DNA from: Desulfosudis oleivorans Hxd3
GTDB lineage: Bacteria; Desulfobacterota; Desulfobacteria; Desulfobacterales; Desulfosudaceae
Reading direction: 5' to 3'
Length of the DNA: 64,000 bases
Assembly (NCBI RefSeq): GCF_000018405.1
Contig: NC_009943.1
Location: forward strand, 571,255-635,254
This document shows positions 17,426-25,919 of this stretch, one piece after another. The notes beneath the pieces are model-generated. The model made no database searches and was not told where the DNA came from. It was given only the letters and a program-made list of their open reading frames with translations. The number at the start of each line of letters is the position of its first letter. Within the stretch, counting starts at the first letter, position 1. A program made the translations under genes and the position numbers.

Positions 17426-18562
17426 ATGAGGCAATCAAAGGAAAACATCACCACCGTTCTGTTGACGGCCACCTCTTACCCCCGCGACACCCAGGACTGG
17501 CGGGGACGGTTCCTTGCCGACATGGTGGAGGCCCTCTCCGGCCGGCCGGCGGTCTCTCTTCGAACCTGGCTGCCGCCGGGCATTCTTCCGGCCGGTGTGA
17601 CCACTGCCGCGCTTCCGGAAGAAGCTCGATTTCTGGAGGCCCTTTCCGAAGCCGGCGGCATTGCCCATATTTTGAGGAGTGAAAAATTAAAAGGGATCCC
17701 CTGGGCGCTGAAGCTGCTCAGACACCTTCGCGCAGTTTATCAAAGGGAATCCCACGTCAGCGTGATGCATGTCAACTGGCTGCAGAACGCCATACCGTTG
17801 TGGGGCAGCCACACCCCGGCGCTGATCACGGTGCTGGGCACGGATTATAAACTGTTGACCCTGCCGGGGATGGTGAGCCTGCTGCGCACGGTGATCCGGC
17901 AGCGCAAAACCATCATCGCGCCCAATGCCCACTGGATGCAGGCGCCGCTTGAAGAAAAATTCGGCGATATCGCGCAAATCCGGCCCATTCCCTTTGGTGT
18001 TCAGCGAAGATGGTTTGATATTCAAAGGCAATTTTCCGGTCAGGGGATTAACCGGTGGCTGGTGGTGTCCCGGCTGACGGCCAACAAGATCGGCCCCCTG
18101 TTTGAGTGGGGCCGTGACGTGTTTGATGCGGAGAACGAATTATGCCTGCTGGGGCCAAACCAGGAAAACCTGCCGGTCCCTGAATGGGTCACATACGGGG
18201 GTGCCACCTATCCGGAGGACCTGGAGAGAAAGTGGTTTCCTTCGGCGGCCGGCCTGGTTACCCTGAGCCGGCACGACGAGGGAAGGCCCCAGGTGATTCT
18301 GGAGGCCATGGCCACCGGCCTGCCGGTGATTGCCTCGGACATGGCGGCCCATCGGGACGTGGTGATCCACAAAAAAACAGGCTGGATCGTGACCACCCCG
18401 GACGATTTAAGACAGGCCATCAATTTTATGAGCGTGCCGGAAAACAACCGGCGTATGGGAGAGGCGGCAAAAATCTGGGTAAAAGAGCACATCGGCACCT
18501 GGGAAGATTGCGCCATGCGTTACGAAGCCGCCTATGCGGACTTGACAGGGAAAGTATCATGA
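17426..18562 (+). CDS. Glycosyltransferase family 4-like protein
   Basis: This 378-residue GT-B enzyme has the GT4 nucleotide-binding signature in the C-terminal domain: SRHDEGRPQVILEAMATGLPVIASDMAAHRDVV, with the E-x7-E pattern. The N-terminal domain carries MHVNWLQNAIPLWG and a position for acceptor binding. It would add a sugar from an NDP donor on the cytoplasmic side. Its TGA overlaps the next ATG (ATGA), so it is translationally coupled to the epimerase downstream. Confidence 0.87.
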   Translation: MRQSKENITTVLLTATSYPRDTQDWRGRFLADMVEALSGRPAVSLRTWLPPGILPAGVTTAALPEEARFLEALSEAGGIAHILRSEKLKGIPWALKLLRHLRAVYQRESHVSVMHVNWLQNAIPLWGSHTPALITVLGTDYKLLTLPGMVSLLRTVIRQRKTIIAPNAHWMQAPLEEKFGDIAQIRPIPFGVQRRWFDIQRQFSGQGINRWLVVSRLTANKIGPLFEWGRDVFDAENELCLLGPNQENLPVPEWVTYGGATYPEDLERKWFPSAAGLVTLSRHDEGRPQVILEAMATGLPVIASDMAAHRDVVIHKKTGWIVTTPDDLRQAINFMSVPENNRRMGEAAKIWVKEHIGTWEDCAMRYEAAYADLTGKVS

Positions 18563-19476
18563 AGCATCCAACGGTTCTGCTGCTGGGCGGCGGAGGGTTT
18601 ATCGGCCGGGCATTGGCCGGGCATCTGTGCCGCACGGGAGGGCCGGTTCATGTCGTGGGCCGAAACCCGGTGAAAAATTTTGAGGGCGGCGCGGTGTTTC
18701 ATCAGGGCAGCATGGCGGACCGTTCTCTTTTGGAAAGCATTCTTCCCCAATGCGATGTCGTTATTCATCTGGCCTCGGCCACCACGCCAGGTTCCTCAGC
18801 CGGCCGGCCTCTGGCGGAAGCCGACACCAACATCCTGCCCACCCTGAAACTGTTGGACATGTTCCGTGATTGTGGAAACCGGTGGATGATTTTTGTTTCA
18901 TCCGGGGGCACACTTTATGGAAATCCCGAAACGGTTCCCGTAAACGAAAGCCAGCCGCTTTGTCCGCTTTCTTACCACGGTGCCGGAAAGATCGCCATTG
19001 AGGCGTTTCTGCATGCCTTTGCGCATGATTCCGGAAAACATGTGACCATTCTCCGGCCCGCCAATGTTTACGGGCCGGGTCAGCCCCTGAGCCAGGGGTT
19101 CGGCTTTATCCGTACCGTTCTGGAACATGCGCGCATGGACACGGAGGTGAAAATCTGGGGGGACGGTTCGACGGTACGCGACTTTCTTTATATTGAGGAC
19201 ATGATAAAAGGCATTGAAAGCGTCATGAACGCCGACCCCCATACCGATACCTACAATATCGGCTCCGGAGAAGGCCATAGTCTCAATAATGTAATTAAAA
19301 CCGTGGAAAAGGTTTGTGGTCGACCCCTGAAGGTCCAGTATTCAACGGCCCGGCAGGTGGACGTGCGCAAGATTGTACTGGATTGTTCGAAAATCATGGA
19401 AAAAACAGGATGGAAACCCGAAACATCGCTGGAAGAAGGAGTCCGGTTAACGTGGCAATGGATGCTTCATCAGTAA
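18559..19476 (+). CDS. NAD-dependent epimerase/dehydratase (UDP-glucose 4-epimerase-like)
   Basis: The real start is ATG 18559, inside ATGA with the previous stop, although the reading frame is open far upstream. The 305-residue product begins MKHPTVLLLGGGGFIGRALA, an SDR GxxGxxG. It has the catalytic serine in FVSSGGTLYG and YxxxK in YHGAGKIAIE, where Y-H-G-A-G-K has one extra residue relative to the canonical spacing. LRPANVYGPGQ and DGSTVRDFLYIEDM are typical of GalE/RmlB relatives. It probably supplies an NDP-sugar for the neighbouring glycosyltransferases. Confidence 0.85.
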   Translation: MKHPTVLLLGGGGFIGRALAGHLCRTGGPVHVVGRNPVKNFEGGAVFHQGSMADRSLLESILPQCDVVIHLASATTPGSSAGRPLAEADTNILPTLKLLDMFRDCGNRWMIFVSSGGTLYGNPETVPVNESQPLCPLSYHGAGKIAIEAFLHAFAHDSGKHVTILRPANVYGPGQPLSQGFGFIRTVLEHARMDTEVKIWGDGSTVRDFLYIEDMIKGIESVMNADPHTDTYNIGSGEGHSLNNVIKTVEKVCGRPLKVQYSTARQVDVRKIVLDCSKIMEKTGWKPETSLEEGVRLTWQWMLHQ

Positions 19477-19498
19477 CCCGGCTGGGCGGGGAAACGGG

Positions 19499-20539
19499 AT
19501 GAGTGGCCCAATGGATGAAGTCTTCCATCAGGACATCGTCTGCTCGGTCTGTATCGCCAACTATAACGGCGCCAACGTGCTTGCGGCATGCCTGGATTCT
19601 GTTTTTCAACAGGCATTTCCTTATCCGTTTGAGGTGATCGTGCATGATGACGCATCCACAGACGGATCGGCCGGCATTGTTGCGGAAAAATATCCGACGG
19701 TGCGACTGCTTCAAAGCCGGACCAACGTGGGTTTTTGTGTCAGCAACAACCGCATGGCGGCTGTTGCAAGGGGCCGGTTTATCCTGCTGCTGAACAATGA
19801 TGCCGAGTTGCACCGGGACGCCTTTGCCACGCTTTATGATGTTGCGGTCAGGCAAAACGTGTATGGCATTCTCGGCCTCCCCCAATACAGCATGGCGACC
19901 GGTGAACTGATCGACCGGGGCAGTCTGCTGGACATTTTCTGTAACCCGGTTCCCAACCTGAACCCGTCCCGGCGCGACGTGGGCATGGTGATCGGCGCCT
20001 GTCTCTGGCTGCCCCGGCACCTCTGGCAGGAGCTGGGCGGTTTTCCGGAATGGTTTGAGAGCCTTGCCGAAGACATGTACCTCTGCTGTTACGCCCGGGT
20101 CAAGGGATATCCGGTCATCGCCCTTGCGGCGTCCGGGTTCAATCATTGGGTCGGCGAGAGTTTTGGCGGCGGCAAAGTGGTCGGTCGCACTTTGCAGACC
20201 ACCTATCGCAGGCGCACCCGGAGCGAGCGCAACAAAACGTATGTCATGCTGCTGTGCTATCCCGCCCCCCTTGCCCAGGTGTTGGTTCCGCTTCATTTGT
20301 TGCTGCTGGCGGTAGAGGGACTGCTGCTTTCAGCCTTCAAAAAAGACGCCCGCATCTGGAAAGAAATTTATTGGCCCTGTTTATTGGCCCTCTGGCGTCG
20401 CCGCCACATGCTGATGCGCCTGAGGTGCGAGATACAGGCAACACGGCGAGCCTCCTTAAAGGCTTTTTATTCGACGCACACCTTCTGGCCTCATAAACTG
20501 ACCATGCTGATCAAATATGGTCTGCCGATATTGAAATAA
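19499..20539 (+). CDS. Glycosyltransferase family 2 protein, rhamnosyltransferase-like
   Basis: This 346-residue GT-A enzyme begins the catalytic domain at SVCIANYNGANVL. It has DDASTDGS for the nucleotide and the metal-binding LLNNDAEL triad. A Trp-rich segment (GACLWLPRHLWQELGGFPEW) is typical of the WbbL/rhamnosyltransferase subgroup. About residues 250-280 there is a hydrophobic stretch that may bind the membrane. It lies 22 bases after the epimerase. The donor sugar is unknown. Confidence 0.87.
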   Translation: MSGPMDEVFHQDIVCSVCIANYNGANVLAACLDSVFQQAFPYPFEVIVHDDASTDGSAGIVAEKYPTVRLLQSRTNVGFCVSNNRMAAVARGRFILLLNNDAELHRDAFATLYDVAVRQNVYGILGLPQYSMATGELIDRGSLLDIFCNPVPNLNPSRRDVGMVIGACLWLPRHLWQELGGFPEWFESLAEDMYLCCYARVKGYPVIALAASGFNHWVGESFGGGKVVGRTLQTTYRRRTRSERNKTYVMLLCYPAPLAQVLVPLHLLLLAVEGLLLSAFKKDARIWKEIYWPCLLALWRRRHMLMRLRCEIQATRRASLKAFYSTHTFWPHKLTMLIKYGLPILK

Positions 20540-20572
20540 CGCGGCGCAAGATGCGCTTGACAGGGATGTGGC

Positions 20573-21430
20573 ATGGAAAAAGCAGACGATATCGCCGGCC
20601 GGGGCGCAACACCGCAACAACCGTTGGTCAGTATCATCACGGTGGTACTCAATGGCGCGGACACCCTTGAGCGGGCCATAAAAAGTGTCGTCAGCCAGAC
20701 ATTCAGGGATTTTGAATATATCATCATAGACGGGGGCTCCACGGATGGCACTCTTGATATCATCCGACGGTACGAATCCCATCTGACCTGCTGGATCAGT
20801 GAACCTGACAAAGGGCTGTACGATGCCATGAACAAAGGGGTCGCCCTGTCAAAAGGGGAATGGGTCTATTTTTTGGGTGCGGATGACTATCTGCTCGATG
20901 GGTTCACGTCAGCGGCGGCCCGGTTGAAAGATGGAACCACGGTGTACTATGGCAATGTGTATCGACCTGTTGCGGACAGGATTTATGACGGCAGATTCTC
21001 CTTCTATAAGCTGGCCTGCCGGAACATATGCCACCAGAGTATTTTTTATCCCAGATGCGTATGGAAAAAATTTTCCTATAATTTAAAGTATCCGGTCTTT
21101 GCGGATTATGATTTAAACCTGCGGTGCTTTGTCGATGACGGCATACAATTTAAGTACATACCTGACACGATCGCCGTTTTTACGGATGAAGGCGGCCTCA
21201 GCCCTAGGCAGGCGGATAAGGCGTTTGAGAAGGATAAACTGGACCTGATCAAGGCAACTTTTCCTTCCCGGACCCACATGTTAATGCTTGCGCGCACCGG
21301 TTTATTGAAAATTTTAGCCGTGCTGGGGCTGCAAAAGACAGCCACCGCAATATATCATTTTTTTCTCAAGGTACGGTTGGTGCCTGCAAAGGGGCGCTCA
21401 GGAACCGTTAAGAAGGATGAAAAAGGGTAG
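20573..21430 (+). CDS. Glycosyltransferase family 2 protein
   Basis: This 285-residue GT-A protein begins LVSIITVVLNGADTLERAI, has IIIDGGSTDGT for UDP-sugar binding and FLGADDYLL as the DxD-equivalent. The IDGGSTDGTLDIIRRY form is common in colanic-acid and O-antigen glycosyltransferases (WcaA/WcaE-like). It is the last gene of the plus-strand half of the cluster; the next gene converges from the other side 22 bases downstream. It is related to the protein at 21453-22358 and both may act on the same glycan. Confidence 0.86.
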   Translation: MEKADDIAGRGATPQQPLVSIITVVLNGADTLERAIKSVVSQTFRDFEYIIIDGGSTDGTLDIIRRYESHLTCWISEPDKGLYDAMNKGVALSKGEWVYFLGADDYLLDGFTSAAARLKDGTTVYYGNVYRPVADRIYDGRFSFYKLACRNICHQSIFYPRCVWKKFSYNLKYPVFADYDLNLRCFVDDGIQFKYIPDTIAVFTDEGGLSPRQADKAFEKDKLDLIKATFPSRTHMLMLARTGLLKILAVLGLQKTATAIYHFFLKVRLVPAKGRSGTVKKDEKG

Positions 21431-21452
21431 TCGCTTGAGTCGGGCGGAACGG

Positions 21453-22358
21453 TTAAAAATAGACGGTCTTTATTTGCCATCGGCCCTCCATGTTCGTTTC
21501 TGCTTTCGAGATAACAGCGGCGCTGTATTTATTTTTCCAGGGTATGTGGAAGGCGTTTGACAGACGGCGGATCGGAGGCGCCTGTTTCAGACCCTGCCAG
21601 AAGGAAGCAATGCCGTTGCCGCGAGGCCAGTTGAACCGGTGCCGCATCTCTTCAAGGGATTGTCCGGCCTCACGAATATAAGTGTCTGTGCCGCGGCTTC
21701 GGTTGTTTTCGTGAACGCGGAAGCCGGCCAGAGGGTGATCCACGCCGTAAAGATCGGCATGAGAAAAGAATCTCGCCCACAGGTCAAAGTCGCCGGCCAG
21801 AGAGAACGCTGTCCGGACGCCACCGACCTTTTCCCATAATTCATGTCTCCAGAATGTGGACTCCTGCTGAATAAACCCCAGGCCGGAAAATGGCTTTGTA
21901 ACGTAAAGCCCATCCAGAAAGGCCTGCCTGGAGAAACCGGGCATCTGTTTTGTCGAGATGCGTTGCCCCCGGCTGTTGAAAACTGTTTGCCTCAAGGTGG
22001 TCAGCCACGCTACATCCGGGAAATCCGCGAAAATGGTGCCTACTGTTTTTAAGGCATCCCTGCAATACATATCGTCACTATTCAACCAGGCAAAAACATC
22101 GCCGCCGGCTTTTGTAAAGCCTTTGTTGACCGCAAAATAATGCCCTTCATCGGGTTTGCTGGACCAGAAGTGAAGATAGGCGGCATACTTTTTGATGATC
22201 TCCAGAGAATTGTCGGTGGAGCCCCCGTCGATAATAATATATTCAAGGTTGGGGTAGCCTTGGGAGAGCACCGAATCAATGGTTGCCTCAAGGTAGCGGC
22301 CCTGGTTGAAGGAGGGGGTGACGATGCTGATTTTAGGCCATTGCATCCTGTGCACCAT
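21453..22358 (-). CDS. Glycosyltransferase family 2 protein
   Basis: This 301-residue GT-A enzyme has ISIVTPSFNQGRYLEATIDS, IIIDGGSTDNS and the metal-binding segment AWLNSDDMY. The C-terminal part has FWRHELWEKVGGV and FDLWARFF, where an ED-like acidic pair would bind the acceptor. It starts the minus-strand half of the polysaccharide cluster in map order and ends 22 bases from the convergent gene. No obvious terminator lies between them. Sugar specificity is unknown. Confidence 0.86.
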   Translation of the reverse strand: MVHRMQWPKISIVTPSFNQGRYLEATIDSVLSQGYPNLEYIIIDGGSTDNSLEIIKKYAAYLHFWSSKPDEGHYFAVNKGFTKAGGDVFAWLNSDDMYCRDALKTVGTIFADFPDVAWLTTLRQTVFNSRGQRISTKQMPGFSRQAFLDGLYVTKPFSGLGFIQQESTFWRHELWEKVGGVRTAFSLAGDFDLWARFFSHADLYGVDHPLAGFRVHENNRSRGTDTYIREAGQSLEEMRHRFNWPRGNGIASFWQGLKQAPPIRRLSNAFHIPWKNKYSAAVISKAETNMEGRWQIKTVYF

Positions 22359-22396
22359 GCGTTCAGGTTAATAGGGACGGCCCGAAGGCGAACCCC

Positions 22397-23134
22397 TTAT
22401 TTATAATGCGGGTGGTCGAAAATTTTTTCATCTTTCCTGCAGAAAAACAGGTCCATCTGCCACAGCGCCTTGTCGTGGTCCCTGAGCATGGGATCGGCCA
22501 TGTCGTAGCAGCGAAAGCCCAGGTTTTCCATGTGAGCGCACATTTTGTGGAATCGCAGGGCGTTTTGGGAAATTTGAAAATTATAGACTTCCATGATGAT
22601 GACGGAGGTTTTTTCAAGGGTCTGTTTTGCGCCCTTTAAAATGGGCAGCTCGTAGCCATGAGTATCAAATTTCAACAGAAAAGAGCCGCTCAGATTATGT
22701 TTTGCAACAATCGCATCAATTGTTCTTACCGGCACTCGCCTCGTTTCGCCGCCATGCCCGTTGATCGTACTGCCGTCCAGATCCTGGGCGATGGTAAGCG
22801 TTGCCGTATCCCCGTCGGTCTCTCCGGCCGCGCACAGTTCGAAAGAGAATTTCGGAAATCGACGGACGAGCCTGAGAAGTTCTTCTTTTCTTTCCACGAG
22901 CGGCTCTATGGCGACAAACGAGGCGGCGGGGAAGACCTTCATTGCCTTGAGGCTCCAGGTGCCGTTTGATCCGCCGATATCGACAACGCTGTCAATCCTG
23001 ATACCATGGTCATGTATGCGTTCTATCGCTGAATTTATGTTAAAGTCATCAGCCTGGCGGCTGATAATTTTTGCACCGACAGGTTTCAGAATGCGATTGA
23101 CCATGTTGACGGTTCTTAAAATGATTGAGTTCAT
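22397..23134 (-). CDS. FkbM family methyltransferase
   Basis: This 245-residue SAM-dependent methyltransferase has motif I VVDIGGSNGTWSLKAM at about residue 51 and the acidic end of strand 2 in FVAIEPL. FkbM features include VPVRTIDAIV and FLLKFDTHGYELPILKGA. FkbM enzymes often O-methylate sugars in polysaccharide and glycolipid clusters, which fits the neighbours. Start MNSIILRTVNMVN; a later start is possible. Confidence 0.87.
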   Translation of the reverse strand: MNSIILRTVNMVNRILKPVGAKIISRQADDFNINSAIERIHDHGIRIDSVVDIGGSNGTWSLKAMKVFPAASFVAIEPLVERKEELLRLVRRFPKFSFELCAAGETDGDTATLTIAQDLDGSTINGHGGETRRVPVRTIDAIVAKHNLSGSFLLKFDTHGYELPILKGAKQTLEKTSVIIMEVYNFQISQNALRFHKMCAHMENLGFRCYDMADPMLRDHDKALWQMDLFFCRKDEKIFDHPHYK

Positions 23135-23173
23135 AGAACTGTCCCGGGTGTTTTTGCGTGTTTATAATTGTTA

Positions 23174-24283
23174 TTAGTTGCCTGAGACTTTTTTGTAAAC
23201 AGCAAGGGTGTCTTGAGCACATTTTTCCCATGAAAACATCTTTATACGATCAAAGCCCTTTGCCTTCAGACGTTCGGCATGTTCAGGAGAGAAAACCACT
23301 TCTTCCATGGCAGACCGCAGATCCGATTCGCTTTCCGGGTCAAAGAGCCGCGCTGAATTCCCAACCACCTCCGGTATGGATCCTGTATTGGAACATACTA
23401 CCGGACAGCCCAGGGCCATCGCTTCCAGCGGTGGGATACCGAATCCTTCGTAAAGGGATGGGTAGACAAAGACGCTGGCAGATGCATACAAACCCGCCAG
23501 AACGGAATCGTTCCCTTCCATATACTGAACGCAGTCCGGCGGGAGATTAAGGAGTGCCATTAAATCCTTCTCATGGGCGGTTATTTCACCACCGCCGAAG
23601 CATATGATCGGGACTTCGTTTCTCAACGATTTTGAAGAGGCATACGCACGCAGTAATAATTGATAATTTTTGTACCCGTCCCGGTGACCGACATATAGAA
23701 TGAAGGGTTTCCGGCCCGTTATGGGATAAACAGCAGGGGTCGCGCCGGAGAGAGAATAGCCATGATACACCACAGAAGTTTTTTCTTCCGGCACACGCAG
23801 CAGTTCTATCAGATCCCGGCGCGTATTCTCAGAAACACATATGACATGGTCGGCACGGTTAACCGCAGCGGCCTTGATTTTTGTGGTGATATCCCGGCCC
23901 GGAAAATATTCAGCAAATTTTTCATGAATCATGTCATGAACGGTTATCAGGCCTTTTGCCGAATGTGGGCGATGATCTGTTCCGGAATAAAAGGTTTCAT
24001 GGAAAATATCTAGGTCGCTTCTACGGGTTATCAATATTCGGGTTAAGGCATTGTTTATGCTTCTTCTAATATATCCTGAAAAAGGATAGTTTTTAATTTT
24101 TATCCCCCGGAGGCGGATATCAGAAGTCAGGTCCAGATATTCATTTATATGTAATGGCGCAAAAATTTCGATGCTGCAATCTTCCCTGGCTGACAGGTGT
24201 TTTGCAAGTTCATAAAAATATCTTGAAATACCACCATGCCGCTGAGCATGAAAGATATGGTAATCATATAGTATGTTCATCAA
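23174..24283 (-). CDS. Glycosyltransferase family 4 protein (mannosyltransferase-like)
   Basis: This 369-residue GT-B enzyme begins MMNILYDYHIFHAQRHGGIS, the glycine loop for the acceptor domain. It has a middle domain with HDMIHEKFAEYF and the C-terminal GT4 signature YPSLYEGFGIPPLEAMALGCPVV containing E-x7-E. Such PimB/mannosyltransferase-like proteins extend polysaccharides from NDP-mannose or related donors. The coding sequence is more AT-rich than the surrounding housekeeping genes. Confidence 0.88.
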   Translation of the reverse strand: MMNILYDYHIFHAQRHGGISRYFYELAKHLSAREDCSIEIFAPLHINEYLDLTSDIRLRGIKIKNYPFSGYIRRSINNALTRILITRRSDLDIFHETFYSGTDHRPHSAKGLITVHDMIHEKFAEYFPGRDITTKIKAAAVNRADHVICVSENTRRDLIELLRVPEEKTSVVYHGYSLSGATPAVYPITGRKPFILYVGHRDGYKNYQLLLRAYASSKSLRNEVPIICFGGGEITAHEKDLMALLNLPPDCVQYMEGNDSVLAGLYASASVFVYPSLYEGFGIPPLEAMALGCPVVCSNTGSIPEVVGNSARLFDPESESDLRSAMEEVVFSPEHAERLKAKGFDRIKMFSWEKCAQDTLAVYKKVSGN

Positions 24284-24301
24284 AAATTCCGCGCAGATTA
24301 T

Positions 24302-25054
24302 TCAAGGAGGTGATTTAAAAAATTTGTTGATTTTTTTGAGTCGGTTATTCATCCGGGACCCACATATCCTTCCGAGGCGGAATACAATGCCTATATAAGG
24401 TTGCCATGGTTTCAAATGAGTTGTCGCTTTTGGGGAAAATCGGAACACCATGACAGGGATTTTCATGTTGCCGTACCGGTGGCGAAGGGCGGCCAGGCGG
24501 TGCTGCCCGTCACGGACAATGCTCTGTCCTTTAAAAAGAATGATATGCCTGCCTTCACGAGGATACCCGAAGTTTTCAATATTCGCCACTACTTGCACCA
24601 GTCGCTCTTTGTTGTTCATGCCGAGATAGCTCTTTTGTTCATAACAGAGGAATTTTTCATCCCCGGTGGCAAGAAAACGATATGCGGGTGTTTGCTTGAC
24701 CGGCTTCACGGTGTAAATACCTAGGCGTCGGGAGCGATATACGATGCAACGCAAATCGTCGATATAGCGCTCTTCAATATCGATACCTTCAAGGTGTGCC
24801 AGAAGCGATCCACAGGTCAGTAAAAACATGGGATCAAACTGTTCCGCCGTGTAGGGAGAGAAACGGCCGGTGGCATCAAGGGCTTTTTTCATGCCCTCGG
24901 CGAGGTCAAGAAAGTCAGTTATAGTAAAATCAAGGCGTACCGGCCCGATATGCAGATGGATCGCTTCGCCGATATTGTCTTCAATTTGCAGCCTGTCAAG
25001 ACCGGCGAGGCCGCCCTGCAGTTCTGCCAGAGTGATAACGGCGGGGTTGCTCAT
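24302..25054 (-). CDS. Unknown protein with ParB/sulfiredoxin-like core
   Basis: This 250-residue protein is not a recognised enzyme. Residues about 30-60 (LHIGPVRLDFTITDFLDLAE) match in pattern the 71-residue protein encoded at 25703-25918. A ParB-like motif near residue 190 reads KGQSIVRDGQHRLAALRHRYG, the segment that in ParB/Srx-fold proteins binds nucleotide. The C-terminal tail is very basic (RLKKINKFFKSPP). It lies at the end of a tight run with a nucleotidyltransferase and the small protein, so the three likely act together. A role in activating or controlling a surface sugar is possible but not shown. Confidence 0.6.
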   Translation of the reverse strand: MSNPAVITLAELQGGLAGLDRLQIEDNIGEAIHLHIGPVRLDFTITDFLDLAEGMKKALDATGRFSPYTAEQFDPMFLLTCGSLLAHLEGIDIEERYIDDLRCIVYRSRRLGIYTVKPVKQTPAYRFLATGDEKFLCYEQKSYLGMNNKERLVQVVANIENFGYPREGRHIILFKGQSIVRDGQHRLAALRHRYGNMKIPVMVFRFSPKATTHLKPWQPYIGIVFRLGRICGSRMNNRLKKINKFFKSPP

Positions 25055-25055
25055 G

Positions 25056-25706
25056 TCAATAGTCCGTAAAATGCAGATGTTCTCTAATAATTTCCGTATA
25101 TCGGCCCGTCTGCAACAAGGCCAGAAGGGACATGGAAAATTTAAAAAAAACCAGTCGGCTTATTTCAAGCATTTCGGTTTCATTCAGCCGTGCCATCAGG
25201 TGATCGATTCGGCGAATATATCCTTTCTCAAACCGGCGTTTGTCAAAAACACAGCGTGTCAGCAAATGGATCCACTCGCAGACAGGATTCAATCCGGGAA
25301 TGTGCAGGCCGTCGACCAAATGATAGCCACAGGATGTCCAGGCTTGCGATTGAATGGTTTGATCCAGTGGAATCCATTCGCCTTTGTTAAGACTGCGGCA
25401 GGCCAGTTCGAAGTGACAATCAATAATAAAAGGCGCGTTGTTGTTTCTGTAAAACCGGAACGGGTGGACGCCATACAGGAATTTTTCATTTTGAAAAGGA
25501 TGTGGCGTCCTGTGAAAGCCGGCCTGTGGCATCCATTTTTCAAGTTTTTCGCTGTCCTGCCATCGGACCAAAATGTCGATATCCTTGCCGCTTGAAAGAC
25601 GGTCCGGAAGCTCGTTGTCAATATTGCGAAGAAGACGGAATGGAGGTCCTGAGTCCACCATGGCGGAACAGAAAGTCAGGATGTGGCTGGCGGGGATCAG
25701 ATTCAC
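25056..25706 (-). CDS. Minimal nucleotidyltransferase-like protein
   Basis: This 216-residue protein has the Pol-beta-type pattern GKDIDILV near residue 40, which supplies two metal-binding aspartates. It is preceded by FRLLRNIDNEL and followed by FIIDCHFELAC, a likely third acidic position. This layout resembles the uncharacterised nucleotidyltransferases found beside polysaccharide and peptide-modification genes. It overlaps the upstream 71-residue gene by four bases and ends one base before the ParB-like gene. The substrate is unknown; antitoxin-type NTases would be shorter. Confidence 0.6.
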   Translation of the reverse strand: MNLIPASHILTFCSAMVDSGPPFRLLRNIDNELPDRLSSGKDIDILVRWQDSEKLEKWMPQAGFHRTPHPFQNEKFLYGVHPFRFYRNNNAPFIIDCHFELACRSLNKGEWIPLDQTIQSQAWTSCGYHLVDGLHIPGLNPVCEWIHLLTRCVFDKRRFEKGYIRRIDHLMARLNETEMLEISRLVFFKFSMSLLALLQTGRYTEIIREHLHFTDY

Positions 25707-25918
25707 ACCAACTCCTTAATGGATTTTAAGTTTTTTTCCGCCACAAGAATGGCGCTGGCCAGAGAGAAAAAATCCTCAAGGGAGCACTCAAACCGGGCGC
25801 TTTCCGTTTGAATATGCACGACGGAAGATTCCCCTTCACAAACGGGATGATTCAATTCCACATTTATGGTTGCACCGGGCAGTGTGATTCGTGACAGGTC
25901 TTGCGTTTTTTCACCCAT
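25703..25918 (-). CDS. Small 71-residue protein of unknown function
   Basis: The coding sequence is tightly packed: one base after the methyltransferase stop and overlapping the next gene by four bases, which supports it as real. The protein has a strand-rich start, then HIQTESARFECSLEDFFSLASAI and a helix ending KELV. The middle shares the pattern H-I-x(5)-R-x(6)-D-F-x(2)-L-A with residues 30-60 of the ParB-like protein at 24302-25054, so the two share a small domain. It is perhaps a binding subunit or adaptor. No known family is recognised. Confidence 0.6.
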   Translation of the reverse strand: MGEKTQDLSRITLPGATINVELNHPVCEGESSVVHIQTESARFECSLEDFFSLASAILVAEKNLKSIKELV

Positions 25919-25919
25919 A

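Noticed and set aside
18184-18558. Upstream extension of the epimerase gene at 18559
   Set aside because: This part of the frame overlaps the GT4 gene in another frame and has no epimerase sequence; ATG 18559 with ATGA coupling is the natural start.
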